Notes under the pieces: model-generated
Databases searched by the model: none
Told to the model about the DNA's origin: nothing
What the model saw: the letters and a program-made list of their open reading frames with translations, nothing else
NCBI GenBank assembly: GCA_044229235.1
Contig: JBGATH010000018.1
Coordinates: forward strand, 1 to 64,000
Origin: UKL13-2 sp044229235
Lineage (GTDB): Bacteria > Pseudomonadota > Gammaproteobacteria > Burkholderiales > Usitatibacteraceae
Length of the DNA stretch: 64,000 nt
Direction of reading: 5' to 3'
Made by a program: the position numbers and the translations under genes
In this document: piece by piece, positions 45,265 to 53,609 of the stretch
Layout: each line of letters opens with the position of its first letter
Numbering within the stretch: position 1 is the first letter of the stretch

Positions 45265-45477
45265 CTAGTACAGCTTTGGCGGCAACATCTGGCTGCGCAG
45301 GCGCTTGAAGCGGCGCTTTACGGCCGCAGCGTGCTTGCGTTTGCGTTCGGCGGTCGGCTTTTCGTAGAACTCGCGTGCGCGCAGTTCGGTGAGGAGGCCG
45401 GTCTTTTCGACAGCGCGTTTGAAGCGACGCAGGGCGACGTCAAACGGCTCATTTTCTTTCAAACGAATCAATGGCAT
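45265..45477 (-). CDS. rpsU: 30S ribosomal protein S21
   Basis: The 70-residue basic protein MPLIRLKENEPFDVALRRFK with REFYEKPTAERKRK is S21, part of the small-subunit platform near the mRNA 3' exit. It is the first gene of the macromolecular synthesis operon. An AGAAAGAAAGGTTG ribosome site precedes the ATG. Confidence 0.98.
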   Translation of the reverse strand: MPLIRLKENEPFDVALRRFKRAVEKTGLLTELRAREFYEKPTAERKRKHAAAVKRRFKRLRSQMLPPKLY

Positions 45478-45555
45478 TTCTACAACCTTTCTTTCTAGTT
45501 ATGCCCGCCCGACTTCCTGGGAAGATCGTGGGTCTGAAGCTGCAAACAAAAATGT

Positions 45556-45572
45556 CTGTTTTGCGAAAACAG
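45556..45572. promoter_or_regulatory. 17-bp palindrome at the rpsU start region, LexA-like but not a match
   Basis: CTGTTTTGCGAAAACAG is a perfect palindrome around one central base. It lies just after the -10 of the rpsU promoter, where a repressor would act. The LexA consensus has CTG-N10-CAG; here the spacer is 11, so LexA binding is doubtful. Confidence 0.5.
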
Positions 45573-45578
45573 CCCAAT

Positions 45579-45607
45579 ATAATAACGACTTATCAACATT
45601 TTGCCAA
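45579..45607 (-). promoter_or_regulatory. Sigma-70 promoter of the rpsU-yqeY-dnaG-rpoD operon
   Basis: On the minus strand TTGGCA (45607-45602), a 17-bp spacer and TATTAT (45584-45579) form a near-consensus promoter. The plus strand reads TATAAT at 45578-45583, so a divergent tsaD promoter could share the same bases. Confidence 0.8.
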
Positions 45608-45645
45608 GCCGGCACCTTCGTCCGCGTTCGGCCGGCCCTGTGCAA

Positions 45646-46677
45646 ATGATCATTCTCGGCATCGAATCATCCTGTGACGAAACCGGTGTCGCGCTCTACG
45701 ACACCGAACGGGGACTGCTTTCCCACCAGCTGCATTCCCAGGTCGCGATGCATGCTGCCTACGGCGGCGTCGTCCCAGAGCTCGCCTCACGAGACCACGT
45801 CCAAAGGCTGATGCCTTTAATTGAAGACGTTTTGCATGAGAGCGTATGCTCACTTTCTGTGGTGGATGCGATCGCGGTTACGGAGGGCCCCGGGCTCGGG
45901 GGTGCCTTGCTGGTCGGCCGATCCGTCGCCGCAGGCCTCGGCCTTGCGCTAAACAGGCCTGTCATTGGCATTCACCATCTAGAGGGTCACTTGCTGTCGC
46001 CACTTCTGTCCAAACCAAGGCCGGACTTCCCCTTTGTGGCGTTGCTGGTTTCGGGGGGACATACCCAACTCATGGCAGTGCGGGCAGTAGGGCAGTATGA
46101 GTTGCTGGGCGAAACGCTCGATGACGCTGCCGGCGAGGCGTTTGACAAGACAGCAACTCTGCTTGGCCTCGCTTATCCGGGCGGGCCTGCACTAAGCAGG
46201 CTCGCCGAAACGGGCGACGCCAGCAAGTTCTCGCTGCCCAAGCCGATGATCAACAGCGGTGACCTTGACTTCAGTTTCAGCGGACTGAAGACCGCGGTGA
46301 TGAACGAGGCCACCAAGTTGGCTGCGGCCGGTAAGGACAAAACCCGAACGCGCGCCGATCTGGCGGCCGCCTTCGAGGTGTCGGTTGTGGCGGTGCTGGT
46401 CAGCAAATGCATGCGTGCGCTTTCCACGGCCGGCATGTCACGGCTCGTGGTTTCCGGCGGCGTCGGCGCAAATTCCCGTTTGCGTCGCGAACTTGCCGTT
46501 GCCGCCGGCAAAAAACGCGCAGAAGTATTTTTCCCGCCACTACAACTTTGCACCGACAATGGCGCCATGATCGCTTTTGCTGCCGCGCTCAGATTGGGCG
46601 CAAATCCGGGTGCCGCCGAAACGCGGCCTGGGTTCGGCGTACGGCCGCGCTGGCCGCTGGCCGACGTTTCCGCCTGA
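45646..46677 (+). CDS. tsaD: tRNA N6-threonylcarbamoyladenosine transferase TsaD
   Basis: The 343-residue protein starts MIILGIESSCDET and has GVVPELASRDH, EGPGLGGALLVGRSVA, and HHLEGH with metal-binding His111 and His115. It transfers threonylcarbamoyl to A37 of ANN-decoding tRNAs together with TsaB and TsaE. The start is the ATG at 45646; the frame extends back only over intergenic sequence. Divergence from rpsU is the usual betaproteobacterial and gammaproteobacterial arrangement. Confidence 0.97.
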   Translation: MIILGIESSCDETGVALYDTERGLLSHQLHSQVAMHAAYGGVVPELASRDHVQRLMPLIEDVLHESVCSLSVVDAIAVTEGPGLGGALLVGRSVAAGLGLALNRPVIGIHHLEGHLLSPLLSKPRPDFPFVALLVSGGHTQLMAVRAVGQYELLGETLDDAAGEAFDKTATLLGLAYPGGPALSRLAETGDASKFSLPKPMINSGDLDFSFSGLKTAVMNEATKLAAAGKDKTRTRADLAAAFEVSVVAVLVSKCMRALSTAGMSRLVVSGGVGANSRLRRELAVAAGKKRAEVFFPPLQLCTDNGAMIAFAAALRLGANPGAAETRPGFGVRPRWPLADVSA

Positions 46678-46709
46678 CCTGGGGGCTGGTGTGGTGCGGG
46701 CGCCCGCGA

Positions 46710-47246
46710 CTACTTGCCGTCGCCGCCGCGCCGCAGGTTTTCCTCGGTAACCTCGGCGCGGGTCTGCGCTTTGCGCACGGCATCTTCCAGCGTGGCAATT
46801 CGCTCGTAGTACGATTGTTTGCGAACAATGGTGTTGGTGCCGGTTGGATTGCCCTTGGCGTCTCTGCCGACCACGATCTGCCGCTCATCATCCCTGGGCT
46901 CGCGACCATCCGCGAGGTCCTTGCGGGCCTTTTCCAGTTCCGCCTTGGCCGTTTCCCAAAGTTTGCGAAGGCTCTCGCGTTGTTTTTCCGCTTCCGATGC
47001 CCCGGGTTTTGCATCTTCCGCCTTGGCTGTGGCCGCCGGCTTGGCGCGCGGCGCATCGATGATGTTCGCGGACGGATTGGTCGTAACCGGTTCGGCCTTT
47101 TCCCCCGTTTTCGGAGCGCGGTCCGAGTACGTTACCTTGCCGTCCTTGTCGGTGTATTTCCACAGGGTCTGGGCTGCCGCCGGGGCGATCGCCAGAGAAA
47201 CGAACGCGACCAGGGCAACCGTGCAAAATGCTTCAGGCAACTTCAT
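46710..47246 (-). CDS. DUF4124 domain protein, secreted
   Basis: The 178-residue product has a signal peptide (LPEAFCTVALVAFVSLAIAPAAAQ cut in the AAAQ region) and then LWKYTDKDGKVTYSDRAP, the DUF4124 signature. A long charged coiled-coil stretch (about residues 85-175) follows. It is probably periplasmic; its function is unknown. The ATG at 47246 overlaps the 3' end of moeB by 14 bp, so they are translationally coupled. Confidence 0.85.
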   Translation of the reverse strand: MKLPEAFCTVALVAFVSLAIAPAAAQTLWKYTDKDGKVTYSDRAPKTGEKAEPVTTNPSANIIDAPRAKPAATAKAEDAKPGASEAEKQRESLRKLWETAKAELEKARKDLADGREPRDDERQIVVGRDAKGNPTGTNTIVRKQSYYERIATLEDAVRKAQTRAEVTEENLRRGGDGK

Positions 47247-48018
47247 GGGCCATCTCCTTTTGTTCGCGGGAACCTGGCGCGGCACATACCGTGCATCGTT
47301 CGTCTCTGGCATAGCGCACCGTCTGCCATTCCATGCTTCGGGCATCAAGCATCATCAACCGCCCGAGCAACGCGGTACCCGTATTGGTCAGCAGGTGAAT
47401 TGCCTCGGCAGCCTGCATGGCTCCAATGATACCAACCAGCGGGGCGAAGACGCCCATCACCGCGCAGCGCTCTTCTTCTGCATCGGCCGCGTCTGGAAAC
47501 AGGCAGTGATAGCAGGCTGTCCCGGGCTGGCGAAAATCAAAGCTGGTGATTTGCCCGTCGAAGCGGATCGCCGCACCCGACACCAACGGCGTTCGGCGAG
47601 CAAAACACGCACGATTCACGGCATGGCGGGTCGCAAAGTTGTCCGAGCAGTCCAGCACTACATCGGCATCGGCTACGTACTCCGGAAGATCCTGTTCAAG
47701 ACGCTGACCGACCGGCTCGATCGTGATGGATGAATTGATGCGCCGCAGGGTGCGCGCGGCGGATGCGGCCTTGTTGGTGCCAATCGCATCCTCGCCATGG
47801 ACGATCTGGCGCTGCAGATTGGTCAAATCGACATTGTCGCCGTCTGCGATAACGATGCGTCCCACGCCGGCAGACGCAAGATAGGGCAATGCTGCCGAGC
47901 CAAGACCCCCTGCACCGATAACGAGCGCCCGAGATGCGCAAAGTTGTTCCTGCGCCTCCGTGCCAAACTCGTTTAACAGAATGTGCCGGCTGTACCGGAG
48001 CAGCGTTTGGTCGTCCAT
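47233..48018 (-). CDS. moeB: HesA/MoeB/ThiF family adenylyltransferase
   Basis: The 261-residue protein has the nucleotide-binding loop GAGGLGS, the DxDxVDLTNLQRQ motif, the DNFATR segment and CYHC...CTVC zinc cysteines. It adenylates the C-terminal glycine of a sulfur-carrier protein (MoaD or ThiS). Which carrier is served is not shown, since neither gene is near. The start MDDQTLLRYSRHILL is at 48018. It is downstream of ctpA, with 70 bp between. Confidence 0.93.
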   Translation of the reverse strand: MDDQTLLRYSRHILLNEFGTEAQEQLCASRALVIGAGGLGSAALPYLASAGVGRIVIADGDNVDLTNLQRQIVHGEDAIGTNKAASAARTLRRINSSITIEPVGQRLEQDLPEYVADADVVLDCSDNFATRHAVNRACFARRTPLVSGAAIRFDGQITSFDFRQPGTACYHCLFPDAADAEEERCAVMGVFAPLVGIIGAMQAAEAIHLLTNTGTALLGRLMMLDARSMEWQTVRYARDERCTVCAAPGSREQKEMAHEVA

Positions 48019-48088
48019 GGGCCTGTTTTGCGCACAGTAGCTGGCGCTGGCGGCATATGCTAGCGCCAGCGGCCGAAGGCGAGGCAAC

Positions 48089-49654
48089 CTACTTTCTGCT
48101 GTCGATTGCCTTCGGAACAGCTTTGGTCGCCGGGCCTGTGGCCGCGGCCAACAGCGCCTGCGGATTCGATGCAACCGGCAGGCCTTTCAACTGGTTGAGC
48201 GCCTGCTGGAGCACGAAGTCGATCGGCTTGCCGTCCGCGCCATTGATCGGCGTGTATTCCACCGGTTTGGCCTCAGGCGCTGCGGGCTTGTTCACCAGCG
48301 ACGCCGTGCCGGCCACTTTGGCGTCTTTTCCAGGCACAGCCTTTGCCGCCTTGTCGTCGGGCAGTGCGGGCAGGTCCGGCTTGGTCTCCAACTTCGCCTT
48401 GAGCGCCTCAGCCGCCTTCTTTTCATCCTCGCCGACCAGGTGGCGCTCGAGATCCGCCTCGCGCATGGCCATGCGTTGCGTGCCGTCATCCACCGCAATG
48501 TCCGGTTCGATACCCTTGGCTTGGATTGAGCGGCCGTTAGGCGTGTAATAGCGCGCCGTGGTGAGTTTGATCGCACTGCTGTTGCCCGGGAGTGGCAGGA
48601 TGGTTTGCACCGATCCCTTGCCAAAAGTCTGCGAGCCCATGACACTGGCCCGCTTGTGGTCCTGCAATGCGCCCGCGACGATTTCAGATGCGGAGGCGGT
48701 ACCGTTGTTGACCAGTACGATCATTGGCACGGTCTTGATCGACGGTGGCAGCTTGGCAAGATAGTCTTCCCGACCCGGGTTGCGCAGGTAATTGTCCTTG
48801 CGCGCATGCAAGCGCATCTTGGCGTCCTGGATGCGGCCGTCGGTATACACCACCAACGCGTCTTTCGGCAGGAAGGCCGCCGAGACCGCCACGGCGGCGT
48901 TGAGCAATCCACCTGGATCGTTGCGCAGATCGAGCACCAGTCCCTTGAGGCCGCCGCCGTTCTGCTTGTAAACGTCGTTGACGGCCCGCACCAGCTTTTC
49001 ACCGGTGGCCTCCTCAAATTGGGTAAGCCGAATCACGCTGTAGCCCGGCTCCAGCGTGCGTGAGCGCACGCTCTGGATTTCGATCTTGGCGCGCCGCACA
49101 TTGAACACCAATTCCTTGGCTTCCCCGCGCCGCAGGATCGTCAGCACGGCCTCGGTGCCGGCTTCGCCGCGCATGCGCTTCACCGCCTCGGTCAGGGACA
49201 GGCCGCGAAGGCTGGTTTCGTCCACCTTGATGATGAAATCGCCCGACTTTATTCCAGCCCGATAGGCGGGCGTGTCGTCAATGGGGGAGATGACCTTGAC
49301 GAAGCCATCTTCAACGCCAACTTCGATACCCAGGCCGCCAAACGAGCCAGTGGTTGTCGTCTGCATTTCCTTGTACGCATCCGCGTCAAGGAACGCCGAA
49401 TGCGGATCGAGGCCGGTCAACATGCCGTTAATGGCTTCCTTAATGAGCCGCTTGTCGTCCACCGGTTCCACATAATCGCTTTTGATGCGCCCGAACACCT
49501 CGGACAGCATCCGAACTTCCTCGATCGGCAGGTTAAGCGTGGTGCTTTGGCGTTCCGCAACCGCGGAAAAATTAAGGCTCAGCAGGACACCGGCGATTCC
49601 GCCCATGCCCACCAGTCCCGCTGCCTTCATCTTGTTGCTCAACGCGTTGCTCAT
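48089..49654 (-). CDS. S41 family C-terminal processing peptidase
   Basis: The 521-residue protein has a signal-anchor (VGMGGIAGVLLSLNFSAVA), a PDZ domain near residues 95-180 (SFGGLGIEVGVEDG, YRAGIKSGDFIIKVD), and an S41 domain with Ser in NNGTASASEIVAG and Lys in LQDHKRA plus GSQTFGKGSVQ. It cleaves C-terminal regions of periplasmic proteins. An Ala/Lys/Pro-rich tail of about 120 residues follows the domain. It lies 19 bp after envC. Confidence 0.94.
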   Translation of the reverse strand: MSNALSNKMKAAGLVGMGGIAGVLLSLNFSAVAERQSTTLNLPIEEVRMLSEVFGRIKSDYVEPVDDKRLIKEAINGMLTGLDPHSAFLDADAYKEMQTTTTGSFGGLGIEVGVEDGFVKVISPIDDTPAYRAGIKSGDFIIKVDETSLRGLSLTEAVKRMRGEAGTEAVLTILRRGEAKELVFNVRRAKIEIQSVRSRTLEPGYSVIRLTQFEEATGEKLVRAVNDVYKQNGGGLKGLVLDLRNDPGGLLNAAVAVSAAFLPKDALVVYTDGRIQDAKMRLHARKDNYLRNPGREDYLAKLPPSIKTVPMIVLVNNGTASASEIVAGALQDHKRASVMGSQTFGKGSVQTILPLPGNSSAIKLTTARYYTPNGRSIQAKGIEPDIAVDDGTQRMAMREADLERHLVGEDEKKAAEALKAKLETKPDLPALPDDKAAKAVPGKDAKVAGTASLVNKPAAPEAKPVEYTPINGADGKPIDFVLQQALNQLKGLPVASNPQALLAAATGPATKAVPKAIDSRK

Positions 49655-49673
49655 GCCTGCCTCATCTGATTCG

Positions 49674-50900
49674 CTATTTCGCCACCCATTTCATGGGATC
49701 GAACGGCTTTCCCTCGTGGCGCAGCTCAAAATATACACCCGATTCCGCCGCCCCACCCGACGCCCCGGCAGAGGCGACGGTCTCACCTCCACGAGTCGAA
49801 TCGCCCACTTGTTTCAGCAAGCTTTCGTTGTTGCCGTAGACGCTCATGTAGCCGCTGCCGTGATCGATTACCAGCAAATTGCCATAACCCCTTACCCAGT
49901 CGGCAAACACCACCTGACCGTCGGCCACCGCCCTTACCGGGTTTCCGGCCTCGGTCTTGATCAAGAGGCCTTTCCACGTCACGCCGCCTTCATCTCTTGG
50001 GCTGCCGAACCTGCCCTGGAGTTCCCCGCGCACCGGTAGTTTCAGTTTTCCTTTCAGCGCGGCAAATGCCTGGCCGGCCGCACTGGCATCCGCTGCTGCC
50101 TCTACGGCCTCACCCTTTCGCGGGATGTTCGCCCGATCTGCTTTGCGATCCTCACGATTGCGTGCAATCGCCTTAGCCAACTGGTCAATCAATTTTGTGA
50201 GGCGGTCCTCGTCGCGTTTCAGGCGACCTATTTCCTTGCGGCTTTTTGTGATGTCGGCTTTGATCTTGGTGAAAAGTTTTTGCCGCGCCTGCCGCTCGGC
50301 CTGCAGTGCGGCCCGTGCTTTGCGCTGTTCGGCAGCATTCAAGTCCAGTTCCTGCTGCTTTGCGCGATTCGCCGCCTCAAGTTCGGCAAGGTCGGTGGCG
50401 TTGCGTTTCAGCGTGTTGATCAGCCCGGCGCGGGTGCGCGAAATGTAGCCGAAATACTGCATCTGGCGCTCAACTTCGGCTGCGTCCTTGCCTTCGAGAA
50501 TCAAGCGCAGGGCATCGGTATTACCGTACATGTACTGGTGACGGATCAATCGATCCAGCAGTTCCTGTTGTCGTACCGTGTCATTTCGGTTGGCCTCGAT
50601 TTTCCGGCGCAGATCCGCCAAGCCCTGAGCAAGCTGGGACTGCTCGCGTCCCAGCAACATCAGATTGCGATTGACCTCGCTGATGGATTTTTCCGAGGTT
50701 CGCAGTGCATCCGCCGCTTCGCTGCGCGACTCCTCGCTCTTGGCCAGGTCGCGCTGCAGGGAGTTGATACGCTGGCGAAGCTGGTCAAGATCAGATTTCT
50801 TGTCGGCGCTGGCCAGCAGGGGCAAGGCCAGCGCGGCCAAGAGCACCGCCGCCGCCACGCGCGAGGCATGCGGACGCGCGCGCCACCGGTGACCTGTCAC
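49674..50900 (-). CDS. envC: Murein hydrolase activator EnvC-like protein
   Basis: The 408-residue protein has a signal peptide, a long coiled coil at about residues 32-255 and a C-terminal LytM (M23) domain. In that domain the zinc-binding residues are degenerate (WKGLLIKTEAG; MSVYGNNESL), as in E. coli EnvC. It therefore activates amidases at the septum rather than cutting peptidoglycan itself. The GTG start at 50900 overlaps the gpmA stop by 4 bp. gpmA-envC-ctpA-moeB is a common betaproteobacterial order. Confidence 0.93.
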   Translation of the reverse strand: MTGHRWRARPHASRVAAAVLLAALALPLLASADKKSDLDQLRQRINSLQRDLAKSEESRSEAADALRTSEKSISEVNRNLMLLGREQSQLAQGLADLRRKIEANRNDTVRQQELLDRLIRHQYMYGNTDALRLILEGKDAAEVERQMQYFGYISRTRAGLINTLKRNATDLAELEAANRAKQQELDLNAAEQRKARAALQAERQARQKLFTKIKADITKSRKEIGRLKRDEDRLTKLIDQLAKAIARNREDRKADRANIPRKGEAVEAAADASAAGQAFAALKGKLKLPVRGELQGRFGSPRDEGGVTWKGLLIKTEAGNPVRAVADGQVVFADWVRGYGNLLVIDHGSGYMSVYGNNESLLKQVGDSTRGGETVASAGASGGAAESGVYFELRHEGKPFDPMKWVAK

Positions 50901-51646
50901 GCCTTTGCGCGCCCCTGTGCGGCCACCGCGGCCTGCGACTGGGCAATGGCCTCGGCGTCGCCCAGGTAGTAATGGCGGATTGGCACCAGATCATCGGTGA
51001 ACTCGTACACCAGCGGCACTGCCGTGGGAATGTTCAGCCCGACGATATCTGCCTCCGAAACCTTGTCCAGGTGCTTGATCAGGGCGCGAAGGCTGTTGCC
51101 ATGCGCAGCAATAATTACTTTCTTGCCCGCGCGGATTTGCGGTGCTATCTCAATTTGCCAATAAGGGACAACACGCTCAACGGTGTCCTTCAGGCACTCG
51201 GTCAACGGCAGCTCTTCCGGCAGCAGCGCGGCATAGCGCGGGTCGCGTGAGGGATGCCGCTCGTCACCCGGCTCCAGCGCAGGCGGTGGAACGTCGTAGC
51301 TGCGGCGCCAGAGCAGCACCTGATGTTCGCCGAACTTGGCGGCGGTTTCCGCTTTGTTCAACCCCTGCAGCGCGCCGTAATGGCGTTCATTGAGCCGCCA
51401 GTGCTTGATCACGGGCAGCCAGCGCCGGTCCAGTTCCTCCTGCGCGATCCATAGGGTGCGGATTGCCCGGGTCAGCAGCGAGGTGTAGGCGAGGTCAAAG
51501 TCGAAACCGCCTTCCTTGAGGGTTCGGCCGGCGCATCGTGCTTCCTCAACCCCCTTTTCCGTCAGGTCGACGTCCACCCATCCGGTGAAACGGTTCTGGA
51601 GATTCCAGGCGCTTTCGCCATGGCGCATGAGTACGAGTGTTTTCAT
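50897..51646 (-). CDS. gpmA: 2,3-bisphosphoglycerate-dependent phosphoglycerate mutase
   Basis: The 249-residue enzyme has LMRHGESAWN with the phospho-accepting histidine, RHYGALQGLNK and AAHGNSLRALIKHL with the second histidine. It interconverts 2- and 3-phosphoglycerate. The ATG at 51646 is divergent from the rhodanese gene, with about 180 bp between. Confidence 0.97.
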   Translation of the reverse strand: MKTLVLMRHGESAWNLQNRFTGWVDVDLTEKGVEEARCAGRTLKEGGFDFDLAYTSLLTRAIRTLWIAQEELDRRWLPVIKHWRLNERHYGALQGLNKAETAAKFGEHQVLLWRRSYDVPPPALEPGDERHPSRDPRYAALLPEELPLTECLKDTVERVVPYWQIEIAPQIRAGKKVIIAAHGNSLRALIKHLDKVSEADIVGLNIPTAVPLVYEFTDDLVPIRHYYLGDAEAIAQSQAAVAAQGRAKA

Positions 51647-51828
51647 GATGTCTTCCGGGTTGGACTTGAATTTCGCGGCAGCTGCCCCGCACTTCCTGTT
51701 TCCGGAGAATTTCCCGGAAACGGGGACTTCCCGGCAACTTGTTGGTAAAATATCAGGTTTTCAGCAGCTTGCAGTTGCCTACAGCGGATTTTCGCTGCGC
51801 CGCACTGCAGCCAAGGTACAACATCTCA

Positions 51829-52242
51829 ATGGCCGAATTCATTTCCCAAAACATCATGCTGGTCGCCCTGTTTCTGATCAGTGGCGCCATGGTCGTCTGG
51901 CCGTCGATCGGCAAGTTGATGGGTGGTGGCCGTGATATCGGCACGCTGGAGGCGACTCGTCTGATGAATTCAGGCAACGCGCTGGTGCTGGATATCCGCG
52001 ATACCGGTGAGTTCAACGGCGGTCGGATACCGAAGTCCAAGAACATTCCGCTGGCCGAGATTGACAAGCGTGTCGATGAAATCTCCAAGTTCAAGGACAA
52101 GCCGGTCATTGTTACCTGCCGCAGCAATTCCCGCGCCGGTACCGCGGCCAAGCTGCTGAAGCAACGCGGTTTCGGCGACGTGTACCAGCTCGACGGGGGC
52201 TTTCTCGCCTGGCAGCAGGCGAGCCTGCCGGTGGAGAAGTAG
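51829..52242 (+). CDS. Membrane-anchored rhodanese-like protein
   Basis: The 137-residue protein has an N-terminal transmembrane helix (NIMLVALFLISGAMVVWP), then one rhodanese domain with catalytic Cys in VTCRSNSRAGT. It moves sulfur at the membrane; partner unknown. The ATG at 51829 is used because the helix starts right there. grxC begins 7 bp after the stop codon, in the operon rhodanese-grxC-secB-SH3-gpsA. Confidence 0.93.
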   Translation: MAEFISQNIMLVALFLISGAMVVWPSIGKLMGGGRDIGTLEATRLMNSGNALVLDIRDTGEFNGGRIPKSKNIPLAEIDKRVDEISKFKDKPVIVTCRSNSRAGTAAKLLKQRGFGDVYQLDGGFLAWQQASLPVEK

Positions 52243-52249
52243 GGTCGTC

Positions 52250-52507
52250 ATGTCACGAGTATTGATGTATTCCACAGGTGTTTGCCCCTACTGCCAGATG
52301 GCGGAACGCCTCCTCAAGTCGCGCGGTGTCGCCGAGATCGAGAAAATTCGTATCGATCTGGATCCGGAAAAACGCGACGAAATGATGTCGCGCACCGGTC
52401 GCCGTACCGTGCCGCAAATCTATATTGGCGACCGCCACGTCGGCGGGTTTGATGACCTGTCGGCGCTGGACCGGGAGGGTGCCCTCATGCCCCTGCTCGA
52501 CGCTTGA
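52250..52507 (+). CDS. grxC: Glutaredoxin 3
   Basis: The 85-residue thioredoxin-fold protein has the dithiol active site CPYC (TGVCPYCQMAE), TVPQIYIGDRHVGG (cis-Pro and glutathione-binding Gly-Gly) and the C-terminal Asp-Leu segment. It reduces disulfides using glutathione. It is the second gene of the operon with secB. Confidence 0.97.
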   Translation: MSRVLMYSTGVCPYCQMAERLLKSRGVAEIEKIRIDLDPEKRDEMMSRTGRRTVPQIYIGDRHVGGFDDLSALDREGALMPLLDA

Positions 52508-52558
52508 TCCAGCTCTTTTTGAATATCAGCAACAAGTCTTATTAACCAAGGAACGTCC

Positions 52559-53050
52559 ATGACCGAAGCCGTCGACCAAACCCAACCCTTCTTCTCCATC
52601 GAAAAGATCTATGTAAAGGATTTGTCGCTGGAAATCCCCAATGCACCGCAGATTTTTCTCGAGCGCAACCCACCGCAGGTCGACGTGCAGCTGCACCACG
52701 TTTCCACCAAGGTCGACGAAGGCGTGTACCAGACTGAACTCACGCTCACCATTACCGCCAAGGTCGCCGACAAGACCATGTTCCTGGTTGAAGCCAACCA
52801 GGCCGGCATCTTTGCCATTCGCAACGTTCCCGACCAGGAAATGTCGCAGATTCTCGGCATCGGCAACCCGAACATTCTGTATCCCTACGCCCGTGAAACG
52901 GTGTCCGACGCGATTGTGCGCGCCGGTTTTCCGCCGGTGTTGCTCAACCCGGTGAACTTCGAAGCCCTGTTCGTCGCCCAACAACAGCAAGCTGCCGCCG
53001 ACCAGGCTGCTGCGCCGGCAGCTGCGCCCGCCGCGGCCGTCACCCACTAG
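52559..53050 (+). CDS. secB: Protein-export chaperone SecB
   Basis: The 163-residue protein has FSIEKIYVKDLSLEIPNAPQ, YQTELTLTITAK and LNPVNFEALF, all typical of SecB. It keeps preproteins unfolded and hands them to SecA. Ala/Gln-rich residues close the C-terminus. AAGGAACG precedes the ATG. Confidence 0.98.
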   Translation: MTEAVDQTQPFFSIEKIYVKDLSLEIPNAPQIFLERNPPQVDVQLHHVSTKVDEGVYQTELTLTITAKVADKTMFLVEANQAGIFAIRNVPDQEMSQILGIGNPNILYPYARETVSDAIVRAGFPPVLLNPVNFEALFVAQQQQAAADQAAAPAAAPAAAVTH

Positions 53051-53074
53051 CCGGGATTGGTGCAAAATAGCGGC

Positions 53075-53578
53075 ATGAGACTTTTCATGTCCCGTTCCGC
53101 ATCCCGGTCAAGCGCCGTCGCCATGGTGACGGCGTTTTACTTTGTGTCAGCGCCGGCGTGGCCCCAGCAAGCCGCCCCGGCAGTGAGCGCGCCTGCCGCA
53201 AGTTTTGTGACAATCGGTGAAAAACCGGCAGTGGTGTTCGATTCGCCTTCCGCCAAGGGCAATCGTACGTTCGTGCTGTCACGCCTGTGTCCGCTGGAAG
53301 TGCTGGTAAAGCTGGACAAGTGGACCAAGATTCGCGATGCCGAAGGAAGTGTCGGCTGGGTTGAGAATGGCGCGCTTGGTGAACGCCGCCATGTGCAGGT
53401 GGTGGCGACGTTTGCCGAGGTGAGAACTGCGGGGTCACCCGCAGCGCCGCTGGTTTTTGAAGCACAGCGCGGCGTGCTGCTGGAGGTGACCGGCGCGGTG
53501 GCCGATGGCTGGATTCCGGTAAGGCACCGTGACGGCCAGTCCGGCGTAGTCCGGACCAGCCAGGTCTGGGGTGGTTAG
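53075..53578 (+). CDS. Secreted SH3-domain protein
   Basis: The 167-residue product has a signal peptide-like start and a bacterial SH3 pair: first repeat near residues 45-95 (VVFDSPSAKGNRTFVLSR), second near residues 110-160 (RGVLLEVTGAVADGWIPVRH). Such domains bind cell-wall peptides or act as scaffolds. The start is ATG 53075 or 53087. It is located between secB and gpsA, as in many betaproteobacteria. Confidence 0.85.
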   Translation: MRLFMSRSASRSSAVAMVTAFYFVSAPAWPQQAAPAVSAPAASFVTIGEKPAVVFDSPSAKGNRTFVLSRLCPLEVLVKLDKWTKIRDAEGSVGWVENGALGERRHVQVVATFAEVRTAGSPAAPLVFEAQRGVLLEVTGAVADGWIPVRHRDGQSGVVRTSQVWGG

Positions 53579-53609
53579 CGACCGCGATGCGCCCAGGAGA
53601 TAGCGCGGC

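Noticed and set aside
45590..45598. TTATCAACA as a DnaA box
   Set aside because: A single site with one mismatch and no cluster or AT-rich unwinding region; not an origin.
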